A stretch of 64,000 bases of DNA from Streptomyces sp. NBC_01750 (GTDB lineage: Bacteria > Actinomycetota > Actinomycetes > Streptomycetales > Streptomycetaceae). This document shows positions 30,772-39,644 of the stretch, one piece after another; positions within the stretch are counted from its first letter, which is position 1; every line of letters begins with the position of its first letter. The notes under the pieces were generated by a model. It saw only the letters and a list, made by a program, of their open reading frames with translations, had not been told where the DNA came from and searched no databases. Location: assembly GCF_035918095.1 (NCBI RefSeq), contig NZ_CP109137.1, forward strand, positions 1,302,001 through 1,366,000. Reading direction: 5' to 3'. A program made the position numbers and the translations under genes.

Positions 30772-31866
30772 GTGAACAACTTCGGGGTGCGCGACGTGGC
30801 TGTCATCGTTATCGGCGCCGGACAGGCGGGGCTGTCCGGCGCCTACCATCTGCGACGCGCCGGACTGGACCCGGACCGCGACTTCGTGGTGCTCGACCAT
30901 GCACCGCGGGCCGGCGGCGCCTGGCAGTTCCGCTGGCCCTCGCTGACGTACGGCAAGGTCCACGGCATGCATGCGCTGCCTGGCATGCAGCTGACCGGAG
31001 CCGATGAAGGGCGGCCCTCCTCCGAGGTGATCGGCGAGTACTTCACGGCGTACGAGGAGCGCTTCGGCCTGAAGGTCCACCGGCCCGTCGATGTCACGGC
31101 GGTGCGCGAGGGCGCGGGTGGGCGGCTGCTCGTCGCGACCTCGGAGGGGACGTGGTCGGCGCGGGCGCTGATCAATGCGACGGGCACCTGGGACCGTCCG
31201 TTCTGGCCACGCTATCCCGGCCAGGAGACCTTCCGGGGGCGGCAGTTGCACACCGTGAACTACCCGGGGCCCGAGGAGTTCACCGGCCAGCGGGTGATCG
31301 TGGTGGGCGGCGGCGCCTCAGGGACGCAGCATCTGATGGAGATCGCCGAGGTGGCCGCGGACACGACCTGGGTGACGCGCCGGCCCCCCGTTTTCCGCGA
31401 GGGGCCGTTCGACGAAGATGCCGGCCGGGCGGCGGTGGCCATGGTGGAGGAGCGGGTCCGGCTCGGACTGCCGCCGATGAGCGTGGTCTCCGTCACCGGG
31501 CTGCCGGTCAACGACGCCGTACGCCGCGCCCGCGCGAAGGGGGTTCTCGACCGGCTGCCGGTGTTCGACCGGATCACTCCGACCGGGGTCGCCTCGGACG
31601 ACGGGCGGACGGTGGAGGCGGATGTGATCCTCTGGGCGACCGGTTTCCGCGCGGCGATCGACCATCTCGCACCGCTGCGGCTGCGCGAGCCGGGCGGCGG
31701 CATCCAGCTGGAAGGCACCCGCGCCGTCCGGGACGCCCGCATCCATCTGGTCGGATACGGGCCGTCGGCCTCGACGATCGGCGCCAACCGGGCGGGCCGG
31801 GCGGCGGTCCGTGAGATCAAGCGGTCGCTGGAGGGCGAACGTGAGATCGAACCGGCTCTTGGCTGA
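30772..31866 (+). CDS. FAD/NAD(P)-dependent monooxygenase-like oxidoreductase
   Basis: 364 aa from GTG 30772. Two dinucleotide motifs are visible: AVIVIGAGQAGLSGAYHLRRAG (FAD) and QRVIVVGGGASGTQHLMEIAE (NADPH), plus ATGFRAAIDHL, the usual ATG-type motif of flavin monooxygenases and related thioredoxin-reductase-fold proteins. It lies 105 bp after the lysine-type operon on the same strand and may or may not be co-transcribed. The substrate is unknown; length is at the short end for class B monooxygenases. Confidence 0.8.
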   Translation: MNNFGVRDVAVIVIGAGQAGLSGAYHLRRAGLDPDRDFVVLDHAPRAGGAWQFRWPSLTYGKVHGMHALPGMQLTGADEGRPSSEVIGEYFTAYEERFGLKVHRPVDVTAVREGAGGRLLVATSEGTWSARALINATGTWDRPFWPRYPGQETFRGRQLHTVNYPGPEEFTGQRVIVVGGGASGTQHLMEIAEVAADTTWVTRRPPVFREGPFDEDAGRAAVAMVEERVRLGLPPMSVVSVTGLPVNDAVRRARAKGVLDRLPVFDRITPTGVASDDGRTVEADVILWATGFRAAIDHLAPLRLREPGGGIQLEGTRAVRDARIHLVGYGPSASTIGANRAGRAAVREIKRSLEGEREIEPALG

Positions 31867-31872
31867 CGGTCG

Positions 31873-32736
31873 TCAGCCGCTGCTGCTCGCGCTCCCCCGC
31901 TTGGCGTTGAAATCCTCGACGTTGCGCTGGTGCTCTTTGTAGCTGGACGTGAACCGGGTGTCCCCGGGCGCCACGGTGACGAAGTACAGCCATGTCCCGG
32001 ACGCAGGATTGACCGCCGCGTTCATCGCCTCCTCCCCCGGGTTGTCGATCGGGGTGGGCGGCAGCCCCTGGCGGTCATAGCTGTTGTACGGACTGTCGAT
32101 CTTGATGTCGCTCGCCGTGGTGTCCAGGGTGCTGCGGTTCAGCGCGTAGTTCAGCGTCGAGTCCATCTGCAGCGGCATCCCCTGGGCGAGCCGGTTGTAG
32201 ATGACCCGCGCCACCTTCCCCATGTCCTGGGGCGTATCGGCCTCCGCCTGCACGATGCTGGCGATGTTCACGGTCTGGTAATCCGTCACTCCGCTGTGCT
32301 GGGCGCCGTTGCTGATGTGCTTGGCCCCGAACCGCTCTCTGGCCGTGTTGACCATGTAGCCGAGCAGGGTCGTGGGCGTGGTCTTGGAATCGACCGGATA
32401 TGTGGCCGGGAAGAGATAACCCTCGGGATTGCCCTTGGCGTCGGCGGGCAGCTTGAGTTTCGCCGCACCTGCCGCCTTCCGGGTGGTGCCCGGTGCCGCG
32501 TCGAGGGCCTTGTCGACCGCCGCGTACACCTGCGAGGCGCGCCAGCCCTCGGGCACGACCAGTGTCACCTTCTTCTCCTTCTTCTCCTTCTTCTCCGCGG
32601 TCTCCTTCAGCAGCGGCGGCACCAGCACCGCGGCAGCCGCGACGAGACCCGCACTCAGCACGATCAGGACCAGTCGGCCACGGCGGGTCAGGCGGAACCT
32701 GCGCCCGGGCTGTGCCGACGAGGGTTCGTTCTTCAT
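31873..32736 (-). CDS. Endolytic transglycosylase MltG-like protein, short paralogue
   Basis: 287 aa. A cytoplasmic Arg-rich head (RRFRLTRRGR) is followed by one membrane helix (LVLIVLSAGLVAAAAVLVPP), a Lys/Glu-rich spacer and a YceG domain. The catalytic segment is YQTVNIASIVQAEAD with the expected Glu, and VARVIYNRLAQGMPLQMDSTLNYAL follows. MltG cleaves nascent glycan strands next to the membrane. Streptomyces main MltG proteins are about twice this length with a long N-terminal region, so this is probably an accessory copy rather than the division-cluster gene. Confidence 0.85.
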   Translation of the reverse strand: MKNEPSSAQPGRRFRLTRRGRLVLIVLSAGLVAAAAVLVPPLLKETAEKKEKKEKKVTLVVPEGWRASQVYAAVDKALDAAPGTTRKAAGAAKLKLPADAKGNPEGYLFPATYPVDSKTTPTTLLGYMVNTARERFGAKHISNGAQHSGVTDYQTVNIASIVQAEADTPQDMGKVARVIYNRLAQGMPLQMDSTLNYALNRSTLDTTASDIKIDSPYNSYDRQGLPPTPIDNPGEEAMNAAVNPASGTWLYFVTVAPGDTRFTSSYKEHQRNVEDFNAKRGSASSSG

Positions 32737-32807
32737 ATGGGCACGCTAACCCGGAGCCTGTGCCGATCCCGGCACCCGGCGCGGCGACGCGAGCGGGGCG
32801 CCGGGAA

Positions 32808-32859
32808 CCGTACGGCGGGAGGCCCACCGCGCGCCGTACGGCGGGAGGCCTACCGCGCA
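32808..32859. repeat. 26-bp tandem repeat, two copies
   Basis: CCGTACGGCGGGAGGCC followed by (C/T)ACCGCGC repeats with a period of 26 bp in the intergenic gap between the two minus-strand genes; a partial third copy (GTCTACCGCAC) follows. Confidence 0.6.
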
Positions 32860-32862
32860 GGT

Positions 32863-33456
32863 CTACCGCACGAAGGGCGGCAGTGCCGCGAACTCCGGTA
32901 CCACCTGCACGGCCTCGGCGAGGGTGTCGAGGGTGCGCCTGACCCTGGTCAGCGGGTGGTCGGGGAACTGCGCGTCCCACTGGACATGGTCGGCGGCGTG
33001 GAAGGGCAGACCGCCCTGGACCTCCGGAGCGTACGGGTGCGGTCTGAAGTACTTGTCCGTGCCGACCTGGGCCATCACCATGGCCTCCCGCATTCCCGTC
33101 ATGCCGCGCTCGGGCGCCTGAATCTTCACCACAGTGCTGCATGTCGCGCGCGGCACGGTGAAACTGCCGATGAACGCCTGGCCGGCGGGCTGTCCCGGCA
33201 GCGGCAGCTTGAGTATCTGCCTCACTGCGGGCAGTTGTCCGAGCCGTTTCACCGAGGCCTCGATAAGACCGCCGCCCGCGTCGGCCGTGAGGCGGGTGAG
33301 TGCGGCACGCAGCGCGGGACCGTCGTCGAGCGAGGCGGGCAGGTCCGGCGTCAGCCCGAAGAAGTGCAGCGACAGCACATCGCCCTGGTCGTTCGCCCAT
33401 ACGTCGTTGTCTACGGGCCGGTATCCGGGCAGTTCCACCCCAAGAAGAGCTCTCAT
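32863..33456 (-). CDS. Hypothetical protein, 197 aa
   Basis: Not recognised. Soluble, with no signal peptide or membrane helix. It begins MRALLGVELPGYRPVDNDVW and contains SLHFFGLTPDLPASLDD and a Lys/Arg-Met-rich centre (KIQAPERGMTGMREAMVMAQ). Composition and codon use match core genes. It lies between a short mltG paralogue and an ABC exporter gene on the same strand. Confidence 0.75.
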   Translation of the reverse strand: MRALLGVELPGYRPVDNDVWANDQGDVLSLHFFGLTPDLPASLDDGPALRAALTRLTADAGGGLIEASVKRLGQLPAVRQILKLPLPGQPAGQAFIGSFTVPRATCSTVVKIQAPERGMTGMREAMVMAQVGTDKYFRPHPYAPEVQGGLPFHAADHVQWDAQFPDHPLTRVRRTLDTLAEAVQVVPEFAALPPFVR

Positions 33457-33496
33457 GGGCGGTGATCATGCCGTAGGGCACGGGGCCCCGCCCGTG

Positions 33497-35305
33497 TCAG
33501 GGTGCGACGGGGGCCAACTGTGCGTCCCTGCGCACCAGAGCGGCGTAGCGGCCGTCCCTGTCGAGCAGCTCCTCATGGCTGCCGCGCTCGGCTATGCGCC
33601 CGGCGTCGAGAACGACGATCTGGTCGGCGTCCCGGACCGTGGAGAGCCGGTGGGCGATGGTGATGGTCGTACGGCCTGCGGAGAGCGCGTCGATGGCCTG
33701 CTGCACGGCGTGCTCCGTGCGGGTGTCGAGGGCGCTGGTCGCCTCGTCGAGGATGAGGACGGGCGGATCGCGCAGGATGGTGCGGGCGATGGCGAGCCGC
33801 TGCTTCTCACCGCCGGAGAAGCGGTAGCCGCGCTCACCGACCAGGGTGTCGTAGCCGTCGGGCAGGGACGCGATGTGGTCGTGGATCTGCGCGGCGCGGG
33901 CGGCCGCCTCTATCTCCGCCTCGGTGGCGTCCGGTTTGGCGAAGCGCAGATTGTCGGCGACGGAGGCATGGAAGAGGTACGTCTCCTGGGAGACGACGCC
34001 GACGGCCCGGGCGAGACTGTCGAAGTCGAGGTCGCGCACGTCGACGCCGTCGACTGTGACCCGGCCGCCGGTGACGTCGTACAACCGGGGCACGAGATAG
34101 CTGAGCGTGGACTTTCCGGAGCCGGTGGGACCGACGACGGCGAGGCTGCCACCGGCCGGCACCGTGAGGTCTATCCCGTCGAGGGTCGGCCGCGCCTGCT
34201 TCGCCTCGTAGGCAAAGTCGACGTCTTCGAAGCGCACTTCGCCGCGGACCTTTTCGAGGCGGACCGGTTCGGCAGGCTCGGTGATGTCCACCGGCAGGTC
34301 CAGATACTCGAAGATCCGCTGGAAGAGAGCGAGCGAGGTCTGCATCTGCACTCCGGTGGAGAGCAGGCTCACGGCGGGCCGGAACAAGCCCTGCTGGAGC
34401 GAGACAAAGGCGACGAGCGTGCCGATGGATATCGTGGGCCCGCCGGACTGGAGCGCCAGGCCCGCGGCCCAGTAGATGAGGGCAGGCATGGCGGCCATCA
34501 CGATGCCTATGGTCGACATCCGCCACCGGCCGGCCATGCTGGAGCGCACTTCGAGGTCGACGAGGCGCTCGGACTCCTCGGCGAAGGACTTGGTGAGCGA
34601 GTCGGCCCGGCCCATCGTGCGGCCGAGGAGGATGCCGCTGACGGAGAGCGACTCGGTGACGGTGGCGGCCATGGCGGCCATCTGCTTCTGCCGCTGCGTG
34701 GTGATCTTCTTGCGCTCGCGGCCGACCCGGCGGCTGATCCAGACGAACAGCGGCAGCAGGAGCAGCGAGACGGCGGTGAGCCGCCAGTCCAGCGCGAGCA
34801 TCGCGACGACGGTGGCGACCACGGCGGTGAGGTTGGAGACCAGGGAGGTCGCGGTGGAGGTCACCGTCGCCTGCATCCCGCCGATGTCATTGGCGATGCG
34901 CGACTGGACCTCTCCGGTGCGGGTCCTGGTGAAGAAGGCGAGCGGCATGCGCTGCAGCTGGGCGTAGACGGCGGTGCGCAGGTCGTGCATGACCCGCTGG
35001 CCGACAGTGGTGGAGATCAGCGTCTGGAGCACACCGAAGACGCTGTTCATCACCGCGGTGAGGATCATGCCGAGGGCGAGCAGACTGAGCAGCCCGGTTC
35101 GGCCCTGCGGGATGGCGGTGTCGAGGATCTCGCGCAGCAGGAACGGCGAGGCGACCGAGACGATCGACGCCGCGCCGACGAGCAGCCCGACGATCGCGAG
35201 CCGGCCGCGGTAGGGACGGAAGAGCCGGAGGATGCGCCGCACCTCGGCGGGCGGCTGCTCCGAGTCCTTGGGCGGGGGTGTCCAGGTGACGGGTTCGGGG
35301 TGCAT
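33497..35305 (-). CDS. ABC exporter, fused permease and ATPase
   Basis: 602 aa from ATG 35305, preceded by AAGGAG at ideal spacing; an upstream extension to 35356 is unlikely. Six membrane helices lie in residues ~30-310 (LAIVGLLVGAASIVSVASPFLL onward). The ATPase domain has Walker A GPTGSGKST, signature FSGGEKQR and Walker B VLILDEATSALD, all intact, so it can work as a homodimer. Divergent from a MarR-family regulator across a 118-bp gap with an inverted repeat; the pair is a typical drug- or metabolite-responsive efflux unit. Confidence 0.9.
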   Translation of the reverse strand: MHPEPVTWTPPPKDSEQPPAEVRRILRLFRPYRGRLAIVGLLVGAASIVSVASPFLLREILDTAIPQGRTGLLSLLALGMILTAVMNSVFGVLQTLISTTVGQRVMHDLRTAVYAQLQRMPLAFFTRTRTGEVQSRIANDIGGMQATVTSTATSLVSNLTAVVATVVAMLALDWRLTAVSLLLLPLFVWISRRVGRERKKITTQRQKQMAAMAATVTESLSVSGILLGRTMGRADSLTKSFAEESERLVDLEVRSSMAGRWRMSTIGIVMAAMPALIYWAAGLALQSGGPTISIGTLVAFVSLQQGLFRPAVSLLSTGVQMQTSLALFQRIFEYLDLPVDITEPAEPVRLEKVRGEVRFEDVDFAYEAKQARPTLDGIDLTVPAGGSLAVVGPTGSGKSTLSYLVPRLYDVTGGRVTVDGVDVRDLDFDSLARAVGVVSQETYLFHASVADNLRFAKPDATEAEIEAAARAAQIHDHIASLPDGYDTLVGERGYRFSGGEKQRLAIARTILRDPPVLILDEATSALDTRTEHAVQQAIDALSAGRTTITIAHRLSTVRDADQIVVLDAGRIAERGSHEELLDRDGRYAALVRRDAQLAPVAP

Positions 35306-35372
35306 GGGCTCCTTCGACAGGGGCTGAGGCGGGGTGGGGCAGGGGCAGTTCAGCAAAGATTTGGAGAGCTTA

Positions 35373-35401
35373 GCTCACTGTTACCTATATTCACAATGAG
35401 C
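35373..35401. promoter_or_regulatory. Candidate MarR operator
   Basis: GCTCACTGT (35373-35381) and ACAATGAGC (35393-35401) form a 9-bp inverted repeat with one mismatch around an AT-rich core containing TATATT, in the divergent ABC/marR promoter. Confidence 0.6.
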
Positions 35402-35423
35402 CTGCTCCTGATATTGTTCCGGC

Positions 35424-35885
35424 ATGCTGTACTCATCTTCCGGGGCATCCGACGCCGACGGCCTGCTGGCGGAGCAACTGCTGCGGCTGACGCGACGACT
35501 CCACCGCAGCCAGAAGCGGCAGCTGGAGTCGGCCGACATCGCGATCACGCCCGCGCAGTCCCGGCTGCTGCGCACCGTCGCGCATTACGATGAGCCGCCG
35601 CGCATGGCCGATCTCGCCGCGTGTCTGGAAGTGGTGCCCCGCGCCGTGACCAGCCTGGTCGACGGCCTGGAGACGAGCGGATGCGTCCGCCGCGTCCCCG
35701 ATCCGAGCAATCGCAGGGTGACCCGGATCGAGCTCACCGACACCGGCCGCGCCACGCTCAGAGCGCTGCGCAGCGCGCGCCGCGCGGCCGCGGAGGACAT
35801 CCTGGCTCCCCTGACCGCCGAACAGCGCGAGGTGTTCGGCGGTCTGCTGTCCGCCCTGGTCGACGGACCGGGGCCCCGCTGCTGA
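35424..35885 (+). CDS. MarR family transcriptional regulator
   Basis: 153 aa. The winged helix is visible: ITPAQSRLLRTVAHYDEPPRMADLAACLEVVPRAVTSLVDGLETSGCVRRVPDPSNRRVTRIELTDTGRATL, of which the DPSNRR turn is the wing. N- and C-terminal helices give the dimer interface. It is divergent from the ABC exporter and probably represses it, with derepression by an exported compound (inference). Confidence 0.9.
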   Translation: MLYSSSGASDADGLLAEQLLRLTRRLHRSQKRQLESADIAITPAQSRLLRTVAHYDEPPRMADLAACLEVVPRAVTSLVDGLETSGCVRRVPDPSNRRVTRIELTDTGRATLRALRSARRAAAEDILAPLTAEQREVFGGLLSALVDGPGPRC

Positions 35886-35968
35886 AGCAGGCGATGGCAC
35901 CGCGCCGTGCGCTGCTGGGCCGATGCCGGAGACTCTGCGTCCCGGTGCGGAGCGGACGCCGTCACCCG

Positions 35969-36034
35969 ACAGGGTTCCGCGACCGGCAGGCTCCGCTCCG
36001 CACAGGGTTCCGCGACCGGCAGGCTCCGCTCCGC
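35969..36034. repeat. 33-bp perfect tandem duplication
   Basis: A 33-bp unit beginning ACAGGGTTCCGCGACC and ending GCTCCGCTCCGC is repeated twice without change in the convergent gap between the marR gene and the PNGase-like gene. Confidence 0.8.
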
Positions 36035-36069
36035 GCGGTCGACGCACTGCCTGTGAAGCCGTGCCCGCT

Positions 36070-37671
36070 TCAGCAGCGCAGCCGGTCCTCGGTCACCGTC
36101 CCCTGAACGGTCCGCAGGCTGCGGTCGTAGCAGCCGCCGGAGCCGTACAGCCGGTAGCGCTCAGCCGTCGCCCCGACCGCGTGCCGCTGGTCGCGCGGGA
36201 CATTGGCGGTGTAGGTCGCATCGCCGCTGTACGTGTCGTCGAGCCGCGACCAGGCCGACCGCTTCCCGCGTTGTGCGACGACGGTGTCGGCCTTGTCCCC
36301 GAGAGTGAGGACAGTACGCAGCCGGTCGCCCGCGCCCAGCGTGGTGACTCCGTCCATCGTGTACGTCCGATGTGTGGCCGTGATCCGGAGTCCGCTGGTC
36401 ACCGTCTCGTCGTCCGTCCAGGTGCCCGCCAGCGCGTCCAGGTTCTCGCCCTCGGTCCAGCGGTGTACGGAGGCGTTGCCCAGCACACGGGTCACGGTCG
36501 TCGCGACGCGACCGTGCGAGGTGTTGAGGTGACCGGCCACGGTGAGCCGGTGACCGCCCTCGGTGTCGAGCCGGTGCTCGGAACCGGGCGTGTACGTCAC
36601 CGAGTTGGCGGGCGCGCCCTCCTCGTGACGGGTCAGCGCGCCGGTGACGACGTCACTCCCGTTGTCCTGCCACACCAGCACATTGGTGGGCGTGCTCCAG
36701 CCGGTCCGGCCGGCCGGGACTCCGGCGACGGACACCTCGACGCGGTGCGGCCGGCCGTCGTTGAGCTGCGCGGCGAAGGGCGTGAGGTCGTACTGGATCG
36801 GCTTGATGTCGAAGGCGCGCGGCCCCGGAATCACGTACCAGAGGAAGGGGTTGGACCAGCCGCCCGTCCAGACCGTCGGAAACGGCGCCGCGATTCCCGC
36901 GAGTTGTCCGTCGACGCTGATCTGCACCTCGCGGTACGGACCGCTCTCGGCCTTGCACGAGTACGGGGCGGCGTCCGGGACGGTCAGATACCAGTACTCC
37001 TCGCAGCCGCCACCGGACCCGGTGGCGTACACCTCGGCAAGGATCCGCCGGGAGTTGCGCGGAGTGGTGAGCGAAGTACCGTCCAGAGCGAGCACCCTGT
37101 CCGGCACCTCGTCGGCCGGCGCCGCCGGCTGCGCTGCGAGCCCGGCCGCGTAGAAGGACAGTGTGACCTTGACGTCGAAGACGCCGGTGTAGGTCTCATT
37201 GACGACATTGCCGATGAGCATTTCGACCGGCTGAGTGCGGCGCAGTGTGTCGCTGTAGCGCGTGACGTCCTTCTCGACCGACCAGGCGATGCCGTCCGGC
37301 GAGGGCTGCGGCGTTGAGGTGCGCAGGATCTCCACGCCGCCGACACTGAGATGACCGAGCCGGTCGTACTGCCGTCCTTTGACGCTCCCGTCGAGCCGCA
37401 GCACCACCTTGCTCCAGCGGTCGCCGCATCCCTTGGGCGGTGCGTAACTCCCTCTGTACGGCGTGAAATCGCGGAACTGCGCCTCGGCGAGGGTCACTTG
37501 GCAGGACTTCGCCCGGGGGCGGGCGACGGGCGGCACGGCGGTGACCGGGTCGTGCCAGTCGGTGCCGAACTCCGCGGGCGGCGTATCGGCCGCGGCGGCG
37601 GGTCCGGCGCCGAGCAGCGATCCTGCCGCCAGCACCAGTCCCGCGATCATGGACATGATCTGTTTCTTCAT
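36070..37671 (-). CDS. Secreted peptide-N4-asparagine amidase A-like protein
   Basis: 533 aa. N-terminal signal peptide (MKKQIMSMIAGLVLAAGSLLGAGPAAAA, cleavage near residue 28). The mature protein matches the PNGase A domain: CQVTLAEAQFRDFTPYRGSYAPPKGCGDRWSKVVLRLDGSVKGRQYDRLGH, IGNVVNETYTGVFDVKVTLSFY, GCEEYWYL, then a C-terminal part with conserved Cys pairs. The family removes intact N-glycans from glycoproteins or glycopeptides. A secreted enzyme would let the bacterium harvest fungal or plant glycans (inference). It is divergent from the ABC heterodimer. Confidence 0.83.
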   Translation of the reverse strand: MKKQIMSMIAGLVLAAGSLLGAGPAAAADTPPAEFGTDWHDPVTAVPPVARPRAKSCQVTLAEAQFRDFTPYRGSYAPPKGCGDRWSKVVLRLDGSVKGRQYDRLGHLSVGGVEILRTSTPQPSPDGIAWSVEKDVTRYSDTLRRTQPVEMLIGNVVNETYTGVFDVKVTLSFYAAGLAAQPAAPADEVPDRVLALDGTSLTTPRNSRRILAEVYATGSGGGCEEYWYLTVPDAAPYSCKAESGPYREVQISVDGQLAGIAAPFPTVWTGGWSNPFLWYVIPGPRAFDIKPIQYDLTPFAAQLNDGRPHRVEVSVAGVPAGRTGWSTPTNVLVWQDNGSDVVTGALTRHEEGAPANSVTYTPGSEHRLDTEGGHRLTVAGHLNTSHGRVATTVTRVLGNASVHRWTEGENLDALAGTWTDDETVTSGLRITATHRTYTMDGVTTLGAGDRLRTVLTLGDKADTVVAQRGKRSAWSRLDDTYSGDATYTANVPRDQRHAVGATAERYRLYGSGGCYDRSLRTVQGTVTEDRLRC

Positions 37672-37829
37672 GCGTCAGGAGTGAAGCGTGCGGCAGGTCA
37701 GGTGCGCCAGAGCGAGGTGCTGGATCTTGGCGCGTTCTGTGTCCCCCTACGCAATATTCGATTGCCTCGGAGGGCTCCGAAAGGCGAACCTTGCACGGTT
37801 TGAGCCACACTTTCGAGCACTGGGACGTC

Positions 37830-39644
37830 ATGCAGATTCGCGATCTTCCGTATCCCGATCCAGGCGATCCCGACGTCCGGTCCGGCACCCATTTTCTGCT
37901 GTGGCTCGGTCGGAATCAGCTGGGCGGTCAGCTCAAGGCCCTGCTCTGGGGGTTGATGCACCAGCTCGGCATCGCCGGGCTGCCGCTCGGGGTGGGCCTG
38001 GCCGTCCAGGCCGTGGTGGACCGCTCCGGCGAGCGGCTGGCGTACGCGGGCGGGCTGATCGCACTGCTCGGCGCGGCCATCTCGCTGGGCGACACGATGC
38101 TGCACCGCACCGCCGTCACCAACTGGATCACCGCGGCCGCCCGTGTCCAGCAGCTGCTGGCGCGCAGGACCGCGGAGCTCGGCGCGGTGCTGACCCGCCG
38201 GGTCGCCGCGGGCGAGGTCGTCGCGGTCTCGACCGGTGACGTGGAGAAGATCGGCTGGTTCGTCGAAGCACTGTCGCGGTTCGCGGCGGCCGCCACCACG
38301 CTGATCGTGGTCTGCGTCGGTCTCGTGATCTACCAGCCCGCCCTCGGCTTCATGGTCGCGATCGGCGTACCGGTACTGGCCCTGGCCGTACTGCCGTTGC
38401 TGCCCATCGCCACCCGGCGCGCGGACATCCAGCGCGAGAAGGCGGGCAAGGCCACCGAGCTGGCGTCCGACACGGTCGCCGGCCTGCGGGTGCTGCGCGG
38501 TATCGGCGGAGAGGAACTGTTCCTCGGCCGCTACCGCCGGGCGTCGCAGGAGGTGCGCAGGGCCGCCGTCCGCAGCGCCCGTATGTGGGCGCTGATCTCC
38601 GCGATCCAGGTGCTGCTGCCCGGTGTGCTGATGACCGCGGTGGTCGGGTACGGCGCACAGCTCACGCTCGACGGCCGCATCGAGGTGGGCCAGCTGGTCA
38701 CCGTCTACAGCGCGGTGCTGCTGACGCACTACCCGCTGCGGAACTTCGAGGAGATCGCCATGGCCTTCTCCTTCTCCCGGCCCTCCGCGAAGCGGGCGGC
38801 CCGGGTGCTGGCACTGCGCCGCACGACGGAGCCGTCCGGGGTCGAGTACGGCCGCCCCAGCGGTGATCTGTACGACCCGGTCACCGGTGTTCTCGCTCCG
38901 GCCGGCAGGTTCACCGCCGTGGTGTGCGGTGACCCGGACGCCGCCGGGGTGCTGGCCGAACGCCTCGGCGGGCACCCGGCCACCGAGGCGGACCACGTCA
39001 CGTCCGTACTGCTCGGCGGCGTGCCGCTGGACGAGCTGGCGCTGGAGGAGTCCCGTGCCGCCGTCCTCGTACAGGACAAGGATCCGGTGCTGCTCTCCGG
39101 CACTCTGCGGGAGCTGCTCGATGTCCCCTCCTCCGGCCAGGTGTCCGCCGAGGACGCGCTCGACGCGGCGCAGTGCGGCGATGTGCTGGATGCTCTCGCC
39201 CAGGCGTCGGTGGACGCCGACGGCGACCCGATGGGCACGCGGATCACCGAGCGCGGCCGGTCCCTGTCGGGTGGCCAGCGGCAGCGACTCGCGCTGGCCC
39301 GTTCGCTGGTCACCGACCCCGAGGTGCTGGTCCTGGACGAGCCGACATCGGCCGTCGACTCACACACGGAGGCGAGGGTGGCGGCGGGCGTCAAGCGCCT
39401 GCGCGCGGACCGTACGACCGTGGTCTTCGCCTCGTCTCCGCTGCTGCTGGACCTCGCGGACCGGGTGGTGCTGGTGGACAACGCCGAGGTGGTGGCCGTC
39501 GGCCTGCACCGCGAGCTGCTGCGCACCGAGCCGCGGTACCGGGCCGTCGTCACCCGTGAGACGGACGACGAGGCCGAGGAGCGTATGAAGGCGCCCGAAG
39601 CGGCCGGACTGGAAGCATTCGCGGAGATCGAGGGGTCGGCATGA
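37830..39644 (+). CDS. ABC exporter half-transporter A; Walker A lost, signature intact
   Basis: 604 aa from ATG 37830 (MQIRDLPYPDPGDPDVRSG); a TTG at 37791 is an alternative. Six membrane helices, then an ATPase domain in which the Walker A position reads FTAVVCGDPDAAGVLAERLGG, without the GxxGxGKS/T lysine. The signature (RSLSGGQRQRLALARSL) and Walker B (VLVLDEPTSAVD) are intact. Its partner, the next gene, has the opposite defect, so the pair should form a heterodimer with one working ATP site. Overlaps the partner by 4 bp (ATGA). Substrate unknown. Confidence 0.87.
   Translation: MQIRDLPYPDPGDPDVRSGTHFLLWLGRNQLGGQLKALLWGLMHQLGIAGLPLGVGLAVQAVVDRSGERLAYAGGLIALLGAAISLGDTMLHRTAVTNWITAAARVQQLLARRTAELGAVLTRRVAAGEVVAVSTGDVEKIGWFVEALSRFAAAATTLIVVCVGLVIYQPALGFMVAIGVPVLALAVLPLLPIATRRADIQREKAGKATELASDTVAGLRVLRGIGGEELFLGRYRRASQEVRRAAVRSARMWALISAIQVLLPGVLMTAVVGYGAQLTLDGRIEVGQLVTVYSAVLLTHYPLRNFEEIAMAFSFSRPSAKRAARVLALRRTTEPSGVEYGRPSGDLYDPVTGVLAPAGRFTAVVCGDPDAAGVLAERLGGHPATEADHVTSVLLGGVPLDELALEESRAAVLVQDKDPVLLSGTLRELLDVPSSGQVSAEDALDAAQCGDVLDALAQASVDADGDPMGTRITERGRSLSGGQRQRLALARSLVTDPEVLVLDEPTSAVDSHTEARVAAGVKRLRADRTTVVFASSPLLLDLADRVVLVDNAEVVAVGLHRELLRTEPRYRAVVTRETDDEAEERMKAPEAAGLEAFAEIEGSA

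Noticed and set aside
33134..35593. 819-codon plus-strand frame across the ABC exporter gene
   Set aside because: Shadow of the minus-strand exporter; His/Asp/Gly-rich without motifs, while the minus strand has full Walker and signature motifs.
37791..37829. TTG start for ABC subunit A
   Set aside because: The ATG at 37830 begins the conserved MQIRDLP N-terminus; the extra 13 residues look non-native.
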